Positions 20,740-31,239 of a stretch of DNA of 64,000 nucleotides are shown piece after piece. The position numbers were made by a program, and so were the translations under genes. The notes beneath the pieces were generated by a model. The model was not told where the DNA came from and did no database searches. It saw only the letters and a list, made by a program, of their open reading frames with translations. Origin of the DNA: Chrysophaeum taylorii (Eukaryota > Sar > Pelagophyceae > Pelagomonadales > Pelagomonadaceae); NCBI GenBank assembly GCA_029834535.1, contig JAQMWT010000351.1:124001-188000 (forward strand). Direction: 5' to 3'. The first letter of the stretch is position 1. Each line of letters begins with the position of its first letter.

Positions 20740-21810
20740 TTGCGTCAACGTTCTACTCACCACAGTTCTGCTTTCCGCGCGGCGCTCGGACTCCCGCCAG
20801 TCAACCTGAGCTGCTTTTATTCTAACGCACGCTTCATCCTCGCAAACCACTTTACGTCCTGGTTTGTGGCCGTGACCCGGACTTGCTGGTCGCCGAGATC
20901 TGACGGTCCTCTGGGGCGGCGGGGCTACCGCGCTGGGACAACGACGCGGGGCGGAGACGTCGAGGGTGGCCCATGGCTCAGCTTTTCGAGGTGGGTTTGG
21001 TATTTTTCGCTCTTACGGGACGACGACGAGGATGTTGACGCGATCAGATTGTCCCTGGTGCCGAAGCCATCGTCGGTTGAGGAAGCTGGCGTCACAGATG
21101 CGCTCGGGCTCGACGAAGGGATGAGGTCGTTAGTGGAAATGGCGGATGAGGTCGCCGACTTCGAGGCCGGCGATGAGCTGAAACTAACTACCGTTCACGG
21201 ACGGGCGCCGCGCGTCAGCAAGAGATGCAAAAGAAAGTGCATCGCGCGCGGGTCGAATTTCGACAAGCTCATCGCGTACCGGGCGCACGCTTTATACCGC
21301 GGAGAAGACCGGGCATCCCTCTGAGGGCGGTCCATCGAGAGAAACTGGGCGTGATGTTCGCGCTTTCGAAGAAAAAGATGCCGAATCGCAATTCGCCGGG
21401 GAACTTAGCCGGCCGGTGTTTGCTGTACTCGCCGCCAAAGCTGCGGACAGCCACATCCTCCTCCAGTCTCTGGTTGACGCCCTCCGCGACGACCTCGACC
21501 TGCTCGACGGGGTACACACAAGAGTGCGATGACATCAAGCTGTGGCCAAGACAGCCAAAGCAGGAGGATATGCAGAAGAGCTTCCAGCAGGATGCGCGCA
21601 TTATCTCAGTTGTTGTCTCGAAGAGTCAAAATCCCGGCGGCGTTGCTCGGAGAGGCGTGGCGGTCGTCTCTTGGATCCATCCAGATGAGGGTATGGTGGT
21701 TTCTCTTGAGGGCGGCGAAGTCGACCGCCGCCCTTGTTGAAGCTGGAAGCCGGCTGGTCAGAAGGCGCCGGCACGTCTCCGTCGTCGCCAGGTGGACTGC
21801 GACCAGAAAA
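20740..21810 (-). pseudogene. Coding-like debris, unrecognised
   Basis: Plus-strand frames (20740-21324, 21225-21740) read across minus-strand pieces that look more protein-like, such as LKRNHHTLIWMDPRDDRHAS (about 21640-21710) and NARILLEALLHILLLWLSW. The minus pieces are broken by stops. I could not identify a family. This may be the remains of a transposon or host gene; it is not functional as seen. Confidence 0.2.
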
Positions 21811-21921
21811 AAGAAAGTGACGTACTTAAGTGATAGTATTGTGGCCGTTGAGTTGCTTCTTTCCTATTACTTGTTGTTGTTGTTGTTGTTGTTGTACAAA
21901 AGAGAATTCTAGAGGAGTGAA

Positions 21922-23025
21922 ATGCTTGTTGTGTGGGTGGTCATCATCACAGTCACAGTGGGGGCAGACCTCTTTCCGCAGGAGTTGGGGGGAAAGAGGG
22001 CGCACTCGTACTACGGCGAGATGAAGAACCACACCTGCTCGATGCCGAGCGCGTGCACGGAGGCAAACAATTACTGCGCGTCACTGAGGAGAGGCATCGA
22101 CATCGTCGTGCCATCGTATCCTCCCGAACTCTGCAAACTCGAGCTGCTCGGACGATCGGTGCAGAGCCACGACGTGTGCGGTCTGGTTAGGGATGTGCAC
22201 GTGCCGTGGGTGTCGGCAGAGCCCATGTTGCCCGACAGTTTCAAGAAGATTCAAGCAGCGTTCGGGCCGCGGTACGAGGTGTTCTTCCACGAACCTCGCG
22301 AGGAGGCGTTGCGCGGCGGTTGGTTCGAGCAGCAAGTGGTGAAATTGTGGGCACATGCCTATGTCAGAACAGAATGGTACTTGGTATTGGACTCGAAAAA
22401 CGTGTTCGTAAACCCGCTGAGTATTCGGACGTTGTTTTCCTTTCATCGGCTCGAAGTTCGGACCCTGGCTGCCTTGCCCAAACATAGCTGGTACCTCTCG
22501 GCGGCGAACCTCTTGGAGGTCGATGTCCCGCCAACAGCGCTCTTGAAGACCACTATTACACCATTTTTGTTCAACTCGGAGCGCGTCCGTTCGTTATTCG
22601 AATGGCTCGACGACCATCGCATTTTCATACCCCCCGTCCTCCAGAAAGAAGACATTTCTGAGTTTGCATTGTACAGCGTCTTCTCCTGCTGCTCCCCGCA
22701 CCGCCGCGGCGAGCCGGACCCGTGGCTGGACGAGCCGATTCGCGAAGCCGCCAAGACTCCCCACGGCCTCTATCTCATCTGGACCTTTGATATGATCCCG
22801 GAACTCCAAAGAAAAGCGATCGACACCCTCTATTCCATCGTCCACGACGACGCCAAGGATCTCTTGTTGGTAGGCTGGCACCACCAACTCCCGACACAGT
22901 CCAACATCTCTACGCCCTTTGTCAAGGGCCTCGCCGCGGTCTACGCGCAGCGCAACGTCCTCCGAAATGAGAACGAGGCCTGCGACTTCTTCCACCGCTG
23001 CGCTCCTGGCACCCTCGACTGCTAG
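21922..23025 (+). CDS. DUF6492-like secreted glycosyltransferase
   Basis: The protein of 367 residues begins with a signal anchor (MLVVWVVIITVTVGAD). The core has IDIVVPSYPPELC (about residues 59-71), GGWFEQQVVKLWAHAYVRTE (132-151) and WYLVLDSKNVFVNP (152-165). The layout of a conserved W-x-x-Q-Q-x-x-K-L helix followed by a buried strand ending in an acidic metal-binding motif matches the DUF6492 group of GT-A-fold glycosyltransferases. The metal motif here is DSK, where a DxD (often DSD) is usual, so activity may be altered. Conserved cysteines near both ends suggest a secreted or Golgi-lumenal protein. A (TTG)n tract lies just before the start. The family call rests on this pattern only. 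Confidence 0.6.
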   Translation: MLVVWVVIITVTVGADLFPQELGGKRAHSYYGEMKNHTCSMPSACTEANNYCASLRRGIDIVVPSYPPELCKLELLGRSVQSHDVCGLVRDVHVPWVSAEPMLPDSFKKIQAAFGPRYEVFFHEPREEALRGGWFEQQVVKLWAHAYVRTEWYLVLDSKNVFVNPLSIRTLFSFHRLEVRTLAALPKHSWYLSAANLLEVDVPPTALLKTTITPFLFNSERVRSLFEWLDDHRIFIPPVLQKEDISEFALYSVFSCCSPHRRGEPDPWLDEPIREAAKTPHGLYLIWTFDMIPELQRKAIDTLYSIVHDDAKDLLLVGWHHQLPTQSNISTPFVKGLAAVYAQRNVLRNENEACDFFHRCAPGTLDC

Positions 23026-23494
23026 CGGACGAGGTGTGCTGTTTTTTATCTTATTTTAATTTAATTCCCCGTAGTTTTGTGTTGACACGACGCGGTTTTT
23101 TTTTTGGGTGGTCGGTCGGTCGGTCGTCGTCGCGGGCGTCCGTGTTTTATCGTTGTACGCACGACGCTGTGCGCGCTCCCGCTTCTTCGCGTGTGTCTGT
23201 CCCACGTGCTGTCTTCGCGCGGTTTTGTTCAGTTCACCGCAGGTGTGTTATGTCCAGAGACGCCTAATCGCTCGTGTTTTTCGAGAGCGCGCCAAAATGA
23301 CACAATGTGTTTTTATATTTGTCACGTCGTTTCGGATTATTGAACCCATGATGCTTCGTCGTTCTATATATAGGTTCGTAGGTTCCACCGCGACATAATA
23401 GTGTCGGAAGGAAGGCTAGCTACGCCTGATACTACGAAACTAACCCCTCGCTCGGCACCCTCGACGTACCGGGTAGAAGAACGCGACCTTGTTA
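23026..23494. other. 3' flank and intergenic, no gene seen
   Basis: T-rich and GGTCGGTC-containing sequence follows the glycosyltransferase stop, probably its 3' UTR. Short frames on the plus strand are fortuitous. A Helitron 5' end begins at 23495. Confidence 0.3.
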
Positions 23495-23543
23495 TCCTAA
23501 CTACTAATCGACAGATGTTTGTCTGTCTGTTTGTCTGTTTGTC

Positions 23544-23880
23544 TTTAAATGTCGACTGCTAAGAGGGGGGTGTGTGTGGGGGGGTTGTCTGTTTGTTTGT
23601 CTGTTTGTCTTTAAATGTCGACTGTTTGTCTGTTTGTCTTTAAATGTCGACTGCTAAAAGGGGGGTGTGTGTGGGGAGCACGAAGGATGTTTGTCTCTTT
23701 GTCTGTTTGTTTGTCTGTTTGTCTTTAAATGTCGACTGCTAAGAGGGGGGTGTGTGTGGGGAGCATGAAGGATGTGGGTGGGTTTGTGTCTAAATGTCGA
23801 CTGCTAAGAGGGGGGGGGTGCGTGTGGGTGGCATGAAGGATGTGGATGGGTTTGTGGGGTATGAGGGATGTGCCTGACGG
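23544..23880. repeat. Stack of five LINE-like 3' ends
   Basis: The 3' terminal sequence TTTAAATGTCGACTG (plus-strand view) occurs near 23544, 23628, 23638, 23721 and 23792. Each is separated by short truncated bodies and by GTTTGTCT-type spacers. On the sense strand each 3' end is followed by GACA. This reads as serial insertions of heavily 5'-truncated copies into the same tract. Confidence 0.7.
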
Positions 23881-24715
23881 GCGGAGATAAGTGCGCGGGA
23901 CCTAGTCGGGGTCATCGCCGAGGCGTGGGGCAGGCGAAGAGAGGACGGGCCCCGCCCGTAGGTCGTACGCATGCTGCCGCCGGACGTATGTGCGACGAAG
24001 GGTGACGTCCTGCTGGGATCGGGCGGCCTGGGCGGGGTTCCCCGAGGCGGCGACATGGGTGAGGGCGGTGAGGGCACAGCGAGCCCGGCCTAATGCGTTG
24101 GCGATCCCCCACTCACGGTAGATGCGGCGAGTTTGGGCCGCCTTTGCCTCTGTGAAGTTGGCGCAGCCGCTTGTCACCCAGGTTCGCGCAGCGATGCGCT
24201 CTGCGCATGTTTGGGCGAGAGCGTGGCACGCCGCGCTGGCCTCACCGAAGGCACCAAAGACGAGGCCGGCGACGGTGCTTTTTTGTGGGGTATGAGGGAT
24301 GTGCCTGACGGGCGGAGATAAGTACGCGGGACCTAGTCGGGGTCATCGCCGAGGCGTGGGGCAGGCGAAGAGAGGACGGGCCCCGCCCGTAGGTCGTACG
24401 CATGCTGCCGCCGGACGTATGTGCGACGAAGGGTGACGTCCTGCTGGGATCGGGCGGCCTGGGTGGGGTTCCCCGCGGCGGCGACATGGGCGAGGGCAGT
24501 GAGGGCACAGCGAGCCCGGCCTAATGCGTTGGCGATCCCCCACTCACGGTAGATGCGGCGAGTTTGGGCTGCCTTTGCCTCTGTGAAGTTGGCGCAGCCG
24601 CTTGTCACCCAGGTTCGCGCAGCGATGCGCTCTGCGCATGTTTGGGCGAGAGCGTGGCACGCCACGCTGGCCTCACCGAAGGCACCAAAGACGAGGCCGG
24701 CGACGGTGCCGTTGC
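23873..24715. repeat. Two-copy direct repeat of the LINE-like 3' half
   Basis: Positions 23873-24280 and 24290-24700 are near identical (about 410 bp each), differing by a few substitutions. The junction CACAAA, present on both sides of the shorter copy on the sense strand, suggests that a truncated copy inserted into the 3' UTR of the longer one rather than unequal crossing-over. Confidence 0.65.
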
Positions 24716-26145
24716 TACGTAGCCGCTGTTCGACAGGGCCCAAGAAGCCAGGCGGTGGTGCTGTACCCGGCTGGGGGATGATGGCGTCGATGCCGCGGGC
24801 GTGAGCGAGGTATTCGGAGTGGACTTGCGCTGCGCGCCGATCGACAGGCGACGGGTGGGAGGGATGGAGGGCGTGGGCGGTGTACAACGAACCCCAAGCG
24901 AGGGTTTTGATGTCGTAGAGTTGCTCCTTGTTGTCGAGCGTGGTGAGGATGTCTGGGACGACTTGACGTCGGGCGAGATTGCCTCGGTACCGGCCGTAGA
25001 GGCGCGTGCGAATGGTAGGGGCGACGACGTCAGCAAAGATGCCGAAAACCTCGGACAGGGCTGGGATGCCGGCCTCTTTGACGCTGCAGTGGACGCAGTC
25101 GAGCTGGCCGTCATGCCAGGTGGTCCGCACTCCTCCGCGGTTGACAAGGTTGGCCTGCGTGAGACCCCCGATTAAGGGTAAGGATCAGGTAGGCACGCGA
25201 GCCAGATAGTGACCCTCCAAGCCGTCTACGGCGACCTCGCAGACTGTTTCCACGACCCGCGGCGGCTCTTTCAGCGCGCCATTCTCACGCCCCGTCGAAA
25301 CGATGTTGTCGATGCTGACAACGCGCGCATGACCGCGGCCTTTTTTTCCCGGAGACGAGGCGTCGGAGTTCTTTTCGGCCGACTAGGTTGGGTCGGAAGA
25401 CGACGCCGCGCTCTTTACAGTCGAGTTTTCGACTCCCTGACAACCAACGGCATGCTGACTTTGATCGCGAGCTTAAAGTCTTCGCAACCTCGACCCGTCG
25501 CACGGCCACTGCAACGGTACCAGATACGTGATCGATCGTGTCGTTGTCACCGAGGCTCCTCCAACCTGTATCCCTTAAGGCCCGCCGACGCCAAACGATC
25601 ACCAAGAGCCAGGGCCAGACGCCCCGCGAGGTCCGCGTCCTCTTTCCCAAGCCCGTCTTCTGCCACGTCCAGCTCTACGTGGCTCTCTGTCGATCGGCAA
25701 CCCCGAGGAGATATACTCATCTGGGTCGACGACTCCACCCTACCCCACACGTGCTGCGCAATACCGATAAGCCCCCTCCCGGCGTCTACACGCCCCCTCC
25801 CGGCGTCTACACGCGCACTATAGGTGAACTTACTGGGACCACGCGAACTTACTGGGGTTGGAGATTGGGACTAGGTGTGAACTAAGTGACCAGGTGAAAC
25901 TAGGACCAGGTGAACATAATGGGGTTTTTAGAGTAAAGGGTTTTTAGAGTACACTCAAAGGTTGGCGGCGCGTGCGGATCAAAGCAGCTTAGATTGGCGG
26001 AGGCGAGAGCGACGAGCTCAAAGGAGTTGGTGTGAGCTAGGTGAACTTACTGACCAGGTGAACTTATATGAAACTTACTGGGACCAGACCTGAACTTACT
26101 AGGGTTAGAGATTGGGAGTAGGTGAACTTACTGGCCTGCACTTGT

Positions 26146-29100
26146 TTCCACAAAGACGCAGCACGAGAATCGTGCTGTTGTTGTTGTTGTTGTTGTTGAC
26201 TAGTGTCGTCGTCGTCGTCGTCGTGTGGTTGGCCACGCAGCCGGCCGATGCGTTTAAGGTCTGCCAACTCCGCGACCCTTCCGTTTGCTTGGGAAATTGG
26301 CGCGGCTTCGAGAGGAACTTGGCGTCGTCGTCAACAGCATCAACGTTGGATCCTACAGCGTGCCGGCCTTGGCGGACATCGACGCCGACGGCGACGCGGA
26401 TTTAGTTGTTGGCGCAGAGGACGGCAGCCTTAGGCTTTAGGAAAAGCACCAATCCGAGTTTCAGAAGCGAAGGAGTGCTTTTCGGAAACGTCGACAACGC
26501 TCGCGTCGGATCCTTCTTCAGCGCGCCAGCCAGCCAGCGCTGGCCGACTTGGATGACGACGGCGATGTTGTCGACCTTGTTGTTGTTGGCGCGGAGGACG
26601 GCACCCTTTCCTACTACCGGAACCACGGCAACGCGACCAACCCGAGTTTCGAATAAGTCGCGAACAATACGACCGTCGGATGATCTTACTAGCGCTCCAG
26701 CTTTAACCGACGTAGACGACGACGACTTACGATATAGACATCGTGGTCGGCCAGGGGGATGGCTACATCAGCTACTACCGCAAGAACAACGCCTTGAGGT
26801 TCGAGGCGGTAGACTCCTCGCCTTTCGCCGCGACATTTGAGCGCCCCAGCCCTCGCGGCGGATCTGGACGAAGACGGCGATTTGGACTTGTTTTTCGGCG
26901 AAGGCCCCACGCGAGGCGAAGCCAACGTCACGTACTTCCAGAATATCGGCGGCCCGGCGAAGGTTCGAGGAAATGGCCGTTGAGTCTCGTCGGATCCAAC
27001 GTCGCGCTGGCGATCTGGACGACGACGGAAGCGAGATATGCGTATATCATGGTTGGCGACGAATATGGAGGCCTATCGTACTTCCACAGCGTTGCGTACG
27101 ACGCTACAACGTCGTGGACTCGCCGCTAGCAGGTGTCGACATCGGATCCTACAGCGCGCCTGCTGCTCTAGCTGATCTCGATAACGACGGCTACGACGTA
27201 GATTTTCTAAGGACGCGGCAATCTGACGTATTTTTCCCACGACGATACGAGCATCGACCGACGAGTAGTGGCCGGTGATCCTAGAAGAAGAAGAAGAAGA
27301 AGCGCGCCAGCACGAGCGGAGCTGGATGGCGACTTTGACTACGACCTCGTCGTCGGCGCCGCGGACGGTAGCCTCGCCTTTTTCAAAAACACCGGAAAAA
27401 CCGCGACCCGAGTTTTTTTTCCGACAAAAAACAAATGGAAATTCTTACAGCCGGATCCTACTACTACTACAGTGCGCCGGCCTTGGCGGATCTTGATGGC
27501 GACGAAGACCTGGACCTTGTGGTGGGCGAGGCAACCAACGACCTCCTTTTCTTCCGCAACGTCGGCGACGCGACGAAATTCGAGCGACCGTCGTCGACTC
27601 GCCCTTCGCCGACGTCGGTCGCAACTGCGTTCCTGCCTTCGCAGATTCTCTCGATGGCGACGGAGATCTTGACCTCGTTGTCGGGGAAGCGGACGGTGTT
27701 CCTTCCCGCGCAACCACTGCACGGGCGACTGCGGTGGCCTCTGCTCGGGCTCGGTCTCGGAGAAAAGCGCTGCGACTGTTTGATCGACTTCGCCGGCGAC
27801 CAGTGCGCCGAATGCCAGGAAGGGTGCGTTGTTATTTTTCATCCTCGATGATGAATGATTCTGTAGGTATTTTGGGCTCGATTGCGACATGTGCCCTCGA
27901 GGCACCGCCCGCGGCTCTCGGACGCGCGCGGCCTACTCCCGTCGAGGTCGCGCGACACAGTGGCGTCTACTCGTTCGCGAACATTGTTCGGTGCGTCGAA
28001 AGGGCTTTTGCTCGAGCGGCGACATCCCGTCGCGTCGCCGGGAAACTACGTTGCCATAACTGGCGCGTCCGCGCAGACGCAGTGCCCGCCCGGAACCTTC
28101 GCCAGCGGCTCTGGCCCTGCGAACCGGGCAGCGTCAACAACACAACGAGTCTGGCGCGGCGGCTTCCTGCGCTCCGCGGCGCGCGCGAGGATGCGTACCA
28201 CTACGACGTCGAGCGCAATCAATCAATCAATCGCTGCGTTCGTTGCAAGAGTGCCCGAAAATTGGTTCTTTTTCGTGCGGGCGACATCGCCATCCTGACA
28301 TTGCTTCTCGTCGGCGGCGCTTATTTTTGGCTCCGCCGCCGCCGCCGCCGATACGACGCGCGACCTGTTGCCTCGCTCAAGGACTTTCTTTGTCCGGGGA
28401 CGTCGGCCTCCACTCCATCGAGACGATCGACGACTCCACAACCGAAGAAGATGGCACTTCATCAGCAGCAGAAACAGAACAAAACCGCAACAAAAGGGGA
28501 GCCCCCAAAAAGAAGATGATTATCACCAAGGTCAAGATCGTCGTCGTAGCAGCCTGGCTCGTAATTTGTTCTCCCGCGAGTGCCCTTTCCCACGGTCTTC
28601 GCAAAAGTCAGCAGGATTGTATTCGGCGCGCTGGTTCTTCGACGGCTCGATTTGTTTTCGGATGGACCTATTTCCACCACAAGTTGGTCGCAATCAATCA
28701 CCCTGGCGGTTTATTTTATTAGGCGCCGGCTCGTACTGCGTAGTTCGGATATATCGAGGTCGCTTCTAATCGCCGAAAGAGATTGCCGCGAGTTTTGCTC
28801 CGCGGTGACGAGAAGTCGCCCTTCGCGCGTCTCCCGTCGATTTCGTAGTCTGTCATTACAAATTTCTCCTGCCGAAGCTTTGATAGAGGCGACAAATACG
28901 ATGATCTCGTAGTAATCGCGGGCCAACTCGACATCAACTGCACGAGCCGGAGCGCGTTTGCTTAATTCGACGCGTGGCCGGTCGGCGTTACCCTCGCGAC
29001 CATCCTCTATCGACACCGATCTCGGCTCAACGCCGACGTGGTCGTCGTTACTCCCGACCAACTAGAATCGCGGGGTCGAGCGAAGACGCGCAAACCCGCG

Positions 29101-29390
29101 AGGTCGAAAAGATCGCGGATCCGTCGATGGCGGCGCCGCTCGAGGTTTTTATTTGAAGAGTACGAGCCGATATGTTTCCAGGTTTTTCGAGTTGGTCCGC
29201 CGCCTCTTCCTGTCGAGCGTCGTCGCCGTCTTCTACCCCGGATCGATGCAGCAAGTTGCCGTCGCGATGCTGGGGTCGATGATATCCTACGCGCACTCCC
29301 AGGCCCACATCGACGAGGACGACGACGACGACGCCATTGTCGCGCAGGGCCAAGTCGTCCTCACCTACTTGACGTGTCCGAGGAGGATAT
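26146..29390 (+). pseudogene. FG-GAP receptor-like protein pseudogene
   Basis: Read across several frameshifts, this is one large secretory gene. It opens in a signal peptide (LLLLLLLTSVVVVVVV) with no ATG, directly after the Helitron end. About seven FG-GAP/VCBS-type repeats follow (YSVPALADIDADGDADLVVG, APALADLDGDEDLDLVVGEA). A cysteine-rich part starts FAGDQCAECQEG and contains NYVAITGASAQTQCPPGTFA, resembling GCC2/GCC3 ephrin-receptor-like repeats. A membrane segment near 28285-28345 (LTLLLVGGAYFWL) follows. A multi-pass-like tail ends YVSRFFELVRRLFLSSVVAV and VLTYLTC. A 43-nt intron lies at 27824-27866. A (GAA)n tract interrupts one repeat near 27285. The gene is broken by about five or more frameshifts, lacks its start, and is cut on the right by a hAT-like element. 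Confidence 0.7.
27824..27866 (+). other. 43-nt GT-AG intron in pseudogene
   Basis: The intron begins GTGCGTTG and ends GATTCTGTAG. Removing it joins CAECQEG to YFGLDCDMCPRGTA, continuing the cysteine pattern of the receptor-like domain. It shows that the ancestor was a normal spliced host gene. Confidence 0.7.
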
Positions 29391-31022
29391 GACGAGGAGA
29401 AGCCATTTAAGCCATCATCATTCAGCTCGAATCCGCACTCGCAGGCCCCGACGAGTCCCTGCGATGTCGTCGAGAGACTGGAGATGTAGTGCTCAACTGG
29501 AAGGCTTCATGAAGCCTCTGCTTGTTGTGCTGACACTCCAAACCTGAAGGCGACGTCCCGGTCGTCGTCGTCGATATGGGTCGCGTCTTCTTCACCGTCC
29601 GCCCAAGCTGAAACGAGACACACTTCATGTACCGATGATGCGCAAGGCGGGCCTCGTCAACGAGCGCAAGTTCCATGAGGTGGAATGGATGCGATGGATT
29701 GGTCTCAACTGCTCGGGATATTTGCATAGAAGAACCGGAGAGGCGCAGTTCACCCCGCCGAAGGCTGTCGGCAGGCTGATGATGCTTATCCCTACAATCA
29801 AATATTGAAAAAAAAGTGCGCGACGCAAAACGAATCATAGTTATGACAGCGACGACGATCTGCTAGATTTAGGTGACGACAGCGACAACTTTAAGAAGGT
29901 CGCAACTGCTCCGCAAGCCCACGACGCACAAGTAGAAAATGCAAAGAAGTTCCTCGCTATGCCCAGGACAGAATGGTCAAAGAAGTGATGGCATTCTTCT
30001 TCGAGGCAAGCGAGATGGACCTGCTTCAAACGTACGCTGATCCCAACAAGATCCGGGCAGATTACTACCCGACTGCGACGCTCATGTTCGAAAGTAAAGG
30101 CAGCGCGACTCAAACTGAGGAGGAGGCGCACGAGGAACGCGCGTTCCGATTTTTTTGGGGAAACTGACTGACGAAAAGCGCGCTCCGTTTTTATTCTTCA
30201 AGTCTCTCGCCTCGATAATTATAATTCTTGGTTCGTCATCAAACATTGACTAGTCCATCATCTGGAAGTGCGTGCATGGCGACATTGATTATGACCGCCT
30301 GTGGGAAATCTACAAAAAGACGTTACCAGACACACTAGGCCGCGATCATGATTTTCCAGGCGAAGAATTTGGCGTCGATGATAATGATGATGACGGCGAA
30401 GATGCGGAGGAAGAGAACGACAACGACTTCTGACGACGACGACGACGGAGAGGCATCAAAACAACAACACGATATATTCATATGACCGCCATGGTCTTTT
30501 CACGTGCACCTGGTGCCGCCGTGTCTCGGAACGTCGACGACTCTGGGATACATACCCTCCTTACTACCCCCTCCCCTTTACGCCCGACCCCCCCTTCCCC
30601 TCGCTCTGCTCTCGCCTCACTCAACGCCCCGGCTTTGACCCCCCCCCCCGTTTCTTCTTTGCCAGCCCCGCCTTATCCTTAGAGTTCTTAACTCTGTGAC
30701 CACCAGCCCCTCCCCTCTTAGCAGTCGACATTGAAAAAACCCTCCCCTCCCCAAAACTGCCTCGTCCACAAATTGCGGCCTGCGGGAACAAAGTTGTACT
30801 GTCAAAAAGCGAGTAAGACTTAGTGCAGAGGGCAGAAAATCGCGAATGCGGAAAGGCAGCGCACCCGAACTCGGCGCGAACGCAGACTCGCCTTGAACGC
30901 GAACCACAGTAGCGGCGAGCCCGAACTCAGTTCGGGTTCGCGAAGGCGAACGAACCCGAACTCTTCGCCGAAGTCTTCTTGAACGCGGAACCCTTGGGTT
31001 GGTTCGTTCGTTGCTTCCTTTA
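29375..31022 (+). mobile_element. hAT-like element copy A2 (left end lost)
   Basis: This segment is about 85-90 percent alike by eye to 45050-46766. It starts abruptly inside the FG-GAP pseudogene and ends in the terminal sequence TTCGTTGCTTCCTTTA (31007-31022), the right terminal inverted repeat of copy A1. It carries decayed coding sequence: DWRCSAQLEGFMKPL near 29470, an acidic stretch (DSDDDLLDLGDDSD), and ASEMDLLQTYADPN near 30010. The W-x-x-x-x-x-L-x-x-F-x-x-P-L pattern resembles the dimerisation end of hAT transposases. Subterminal GAACGCGAACTC units occur at 30850-30990. The left inverted repeat is missing. Confidence 0.45.
30700..30745 (+). mobile_element. Short LINE-like 3' end motif in hAT-like copy A2
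   Basis: CCCCTCTTAGCAGTCGACAT-like sequence (here CCCTCTTAGCAGTCGACATT) followed by GAAAAAA lies between CCCTCCCCT-type repeats. The homologous place in copy A1 (about 46465-46500) has it too, so this insertion predates the duplication of element A. Confidence 0.5.
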
Positions 31023-31024
31023 AA

Positions 31025-31094
31025 GGGGCGGGGCGGGGCGGGGCGGGGCGGGGCGGGGCGGGGCGGGGCGGGGCGGGGCGGGGCGGGGCGGGGC
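31025..31094 (+). repeat. (GGGGC)14 pentanucleotide repeat
   Basis: Fourteen perfect GGGGC units begin 2 bp after the hAT-like terminal repeat and end 145 bp before the patatin start codon. Runs of four guanines at 5-base spacing can form stacked G-quadruplexes. The downstream sequence ends in TTATTTTTCTTGCAG, which looks like a splice acceptor for a 5' UTR intron of the patatin gene. Confidence 0.9.
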
Positions 31095-31239
31095 TACCAC
31101 CCAAAACCCTAAGAAAAATAAATAACTTGGTTATTTTTCTTGCAGTTTCAGAGATTATCAATCAGTGTTGTTCTTGAAAAGGAGAAGTTGGATTGAAGGA
31201 AGAACGAAGCCCTCTTCTGTCTTGTTGGTTTAAAGAAGA

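Larger units (their letters stand above)
23544..25164 (-). mobile_element. LINE-like element, C-terminal PD-(D/E)XK nuclease-like part
   Basis: The minus-strand open frame 24333-25130 encodes 265 residues, the C-terminal end of a larger protein cut off at 25164. It contains VVPDILTTL, then QLYDIKTLAWG eight residues on, the PD...DxK arrangement of PD-(D/E)XK nucleases, preceded by a C-x2-C pair (LDCVHCS). Further on are GLVFGAFGEAS and the final VTLRRTYVRRQHAYDLRAG. A 3' UTR of about 170 bp ends TCTTAGCAGTCGACATTTAA, followed by a GACAAACA-type sequence. All other copies in the window share this 3' end and differ in 5' length, as expected of non-LTR retrotransposons. The reverse transcriptase part is not in this copy, so the LINE assignment is inference. 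Confidence 0.55.
23495..26145 (+). mobile_element. Helitron copy H4 with a LINE-like insertion
   Basis: The 5' end TCCTAACTACTAATCGACAG (23495) is preceded by A, and the 3' end GGCCTGCACTTGT is at 26145. The Helitron is interrupted after its (TTTGTCTG)n tract by 1.6 kb of LINE-like sequence (23544-25164) and resumes at CCGATTAAGGGTAAGGATCA. The helicase C-terminal region (about 25208-25790) reads YGDLADCFHDPRRLFQRAIL and onward to a motif VI-like ITKSQGQTPREVRVLFPKP. The terminal minisatellite is at 25820-26145. The 3' end abuts the first codons of the FG-GAP pseudogene, whose start codon is missing. Confidence 0.75.

Noticed and set aside
25209-25823. 204-codon Helitron frame as an intact host gene repeated in several places
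   Set aside because: Its first 40 residues match Helitron helicase motifs, after which the frame is wrong relative to the conserved blocks; the repeated frame is a fragment shared by transposon copies.
31096-31125. Telomere-like CCCTAA near the GGGGC tract
   Set aside because: Only single ACCCTAA-type units occur here and near 5010; there is no tandem telomeric array.
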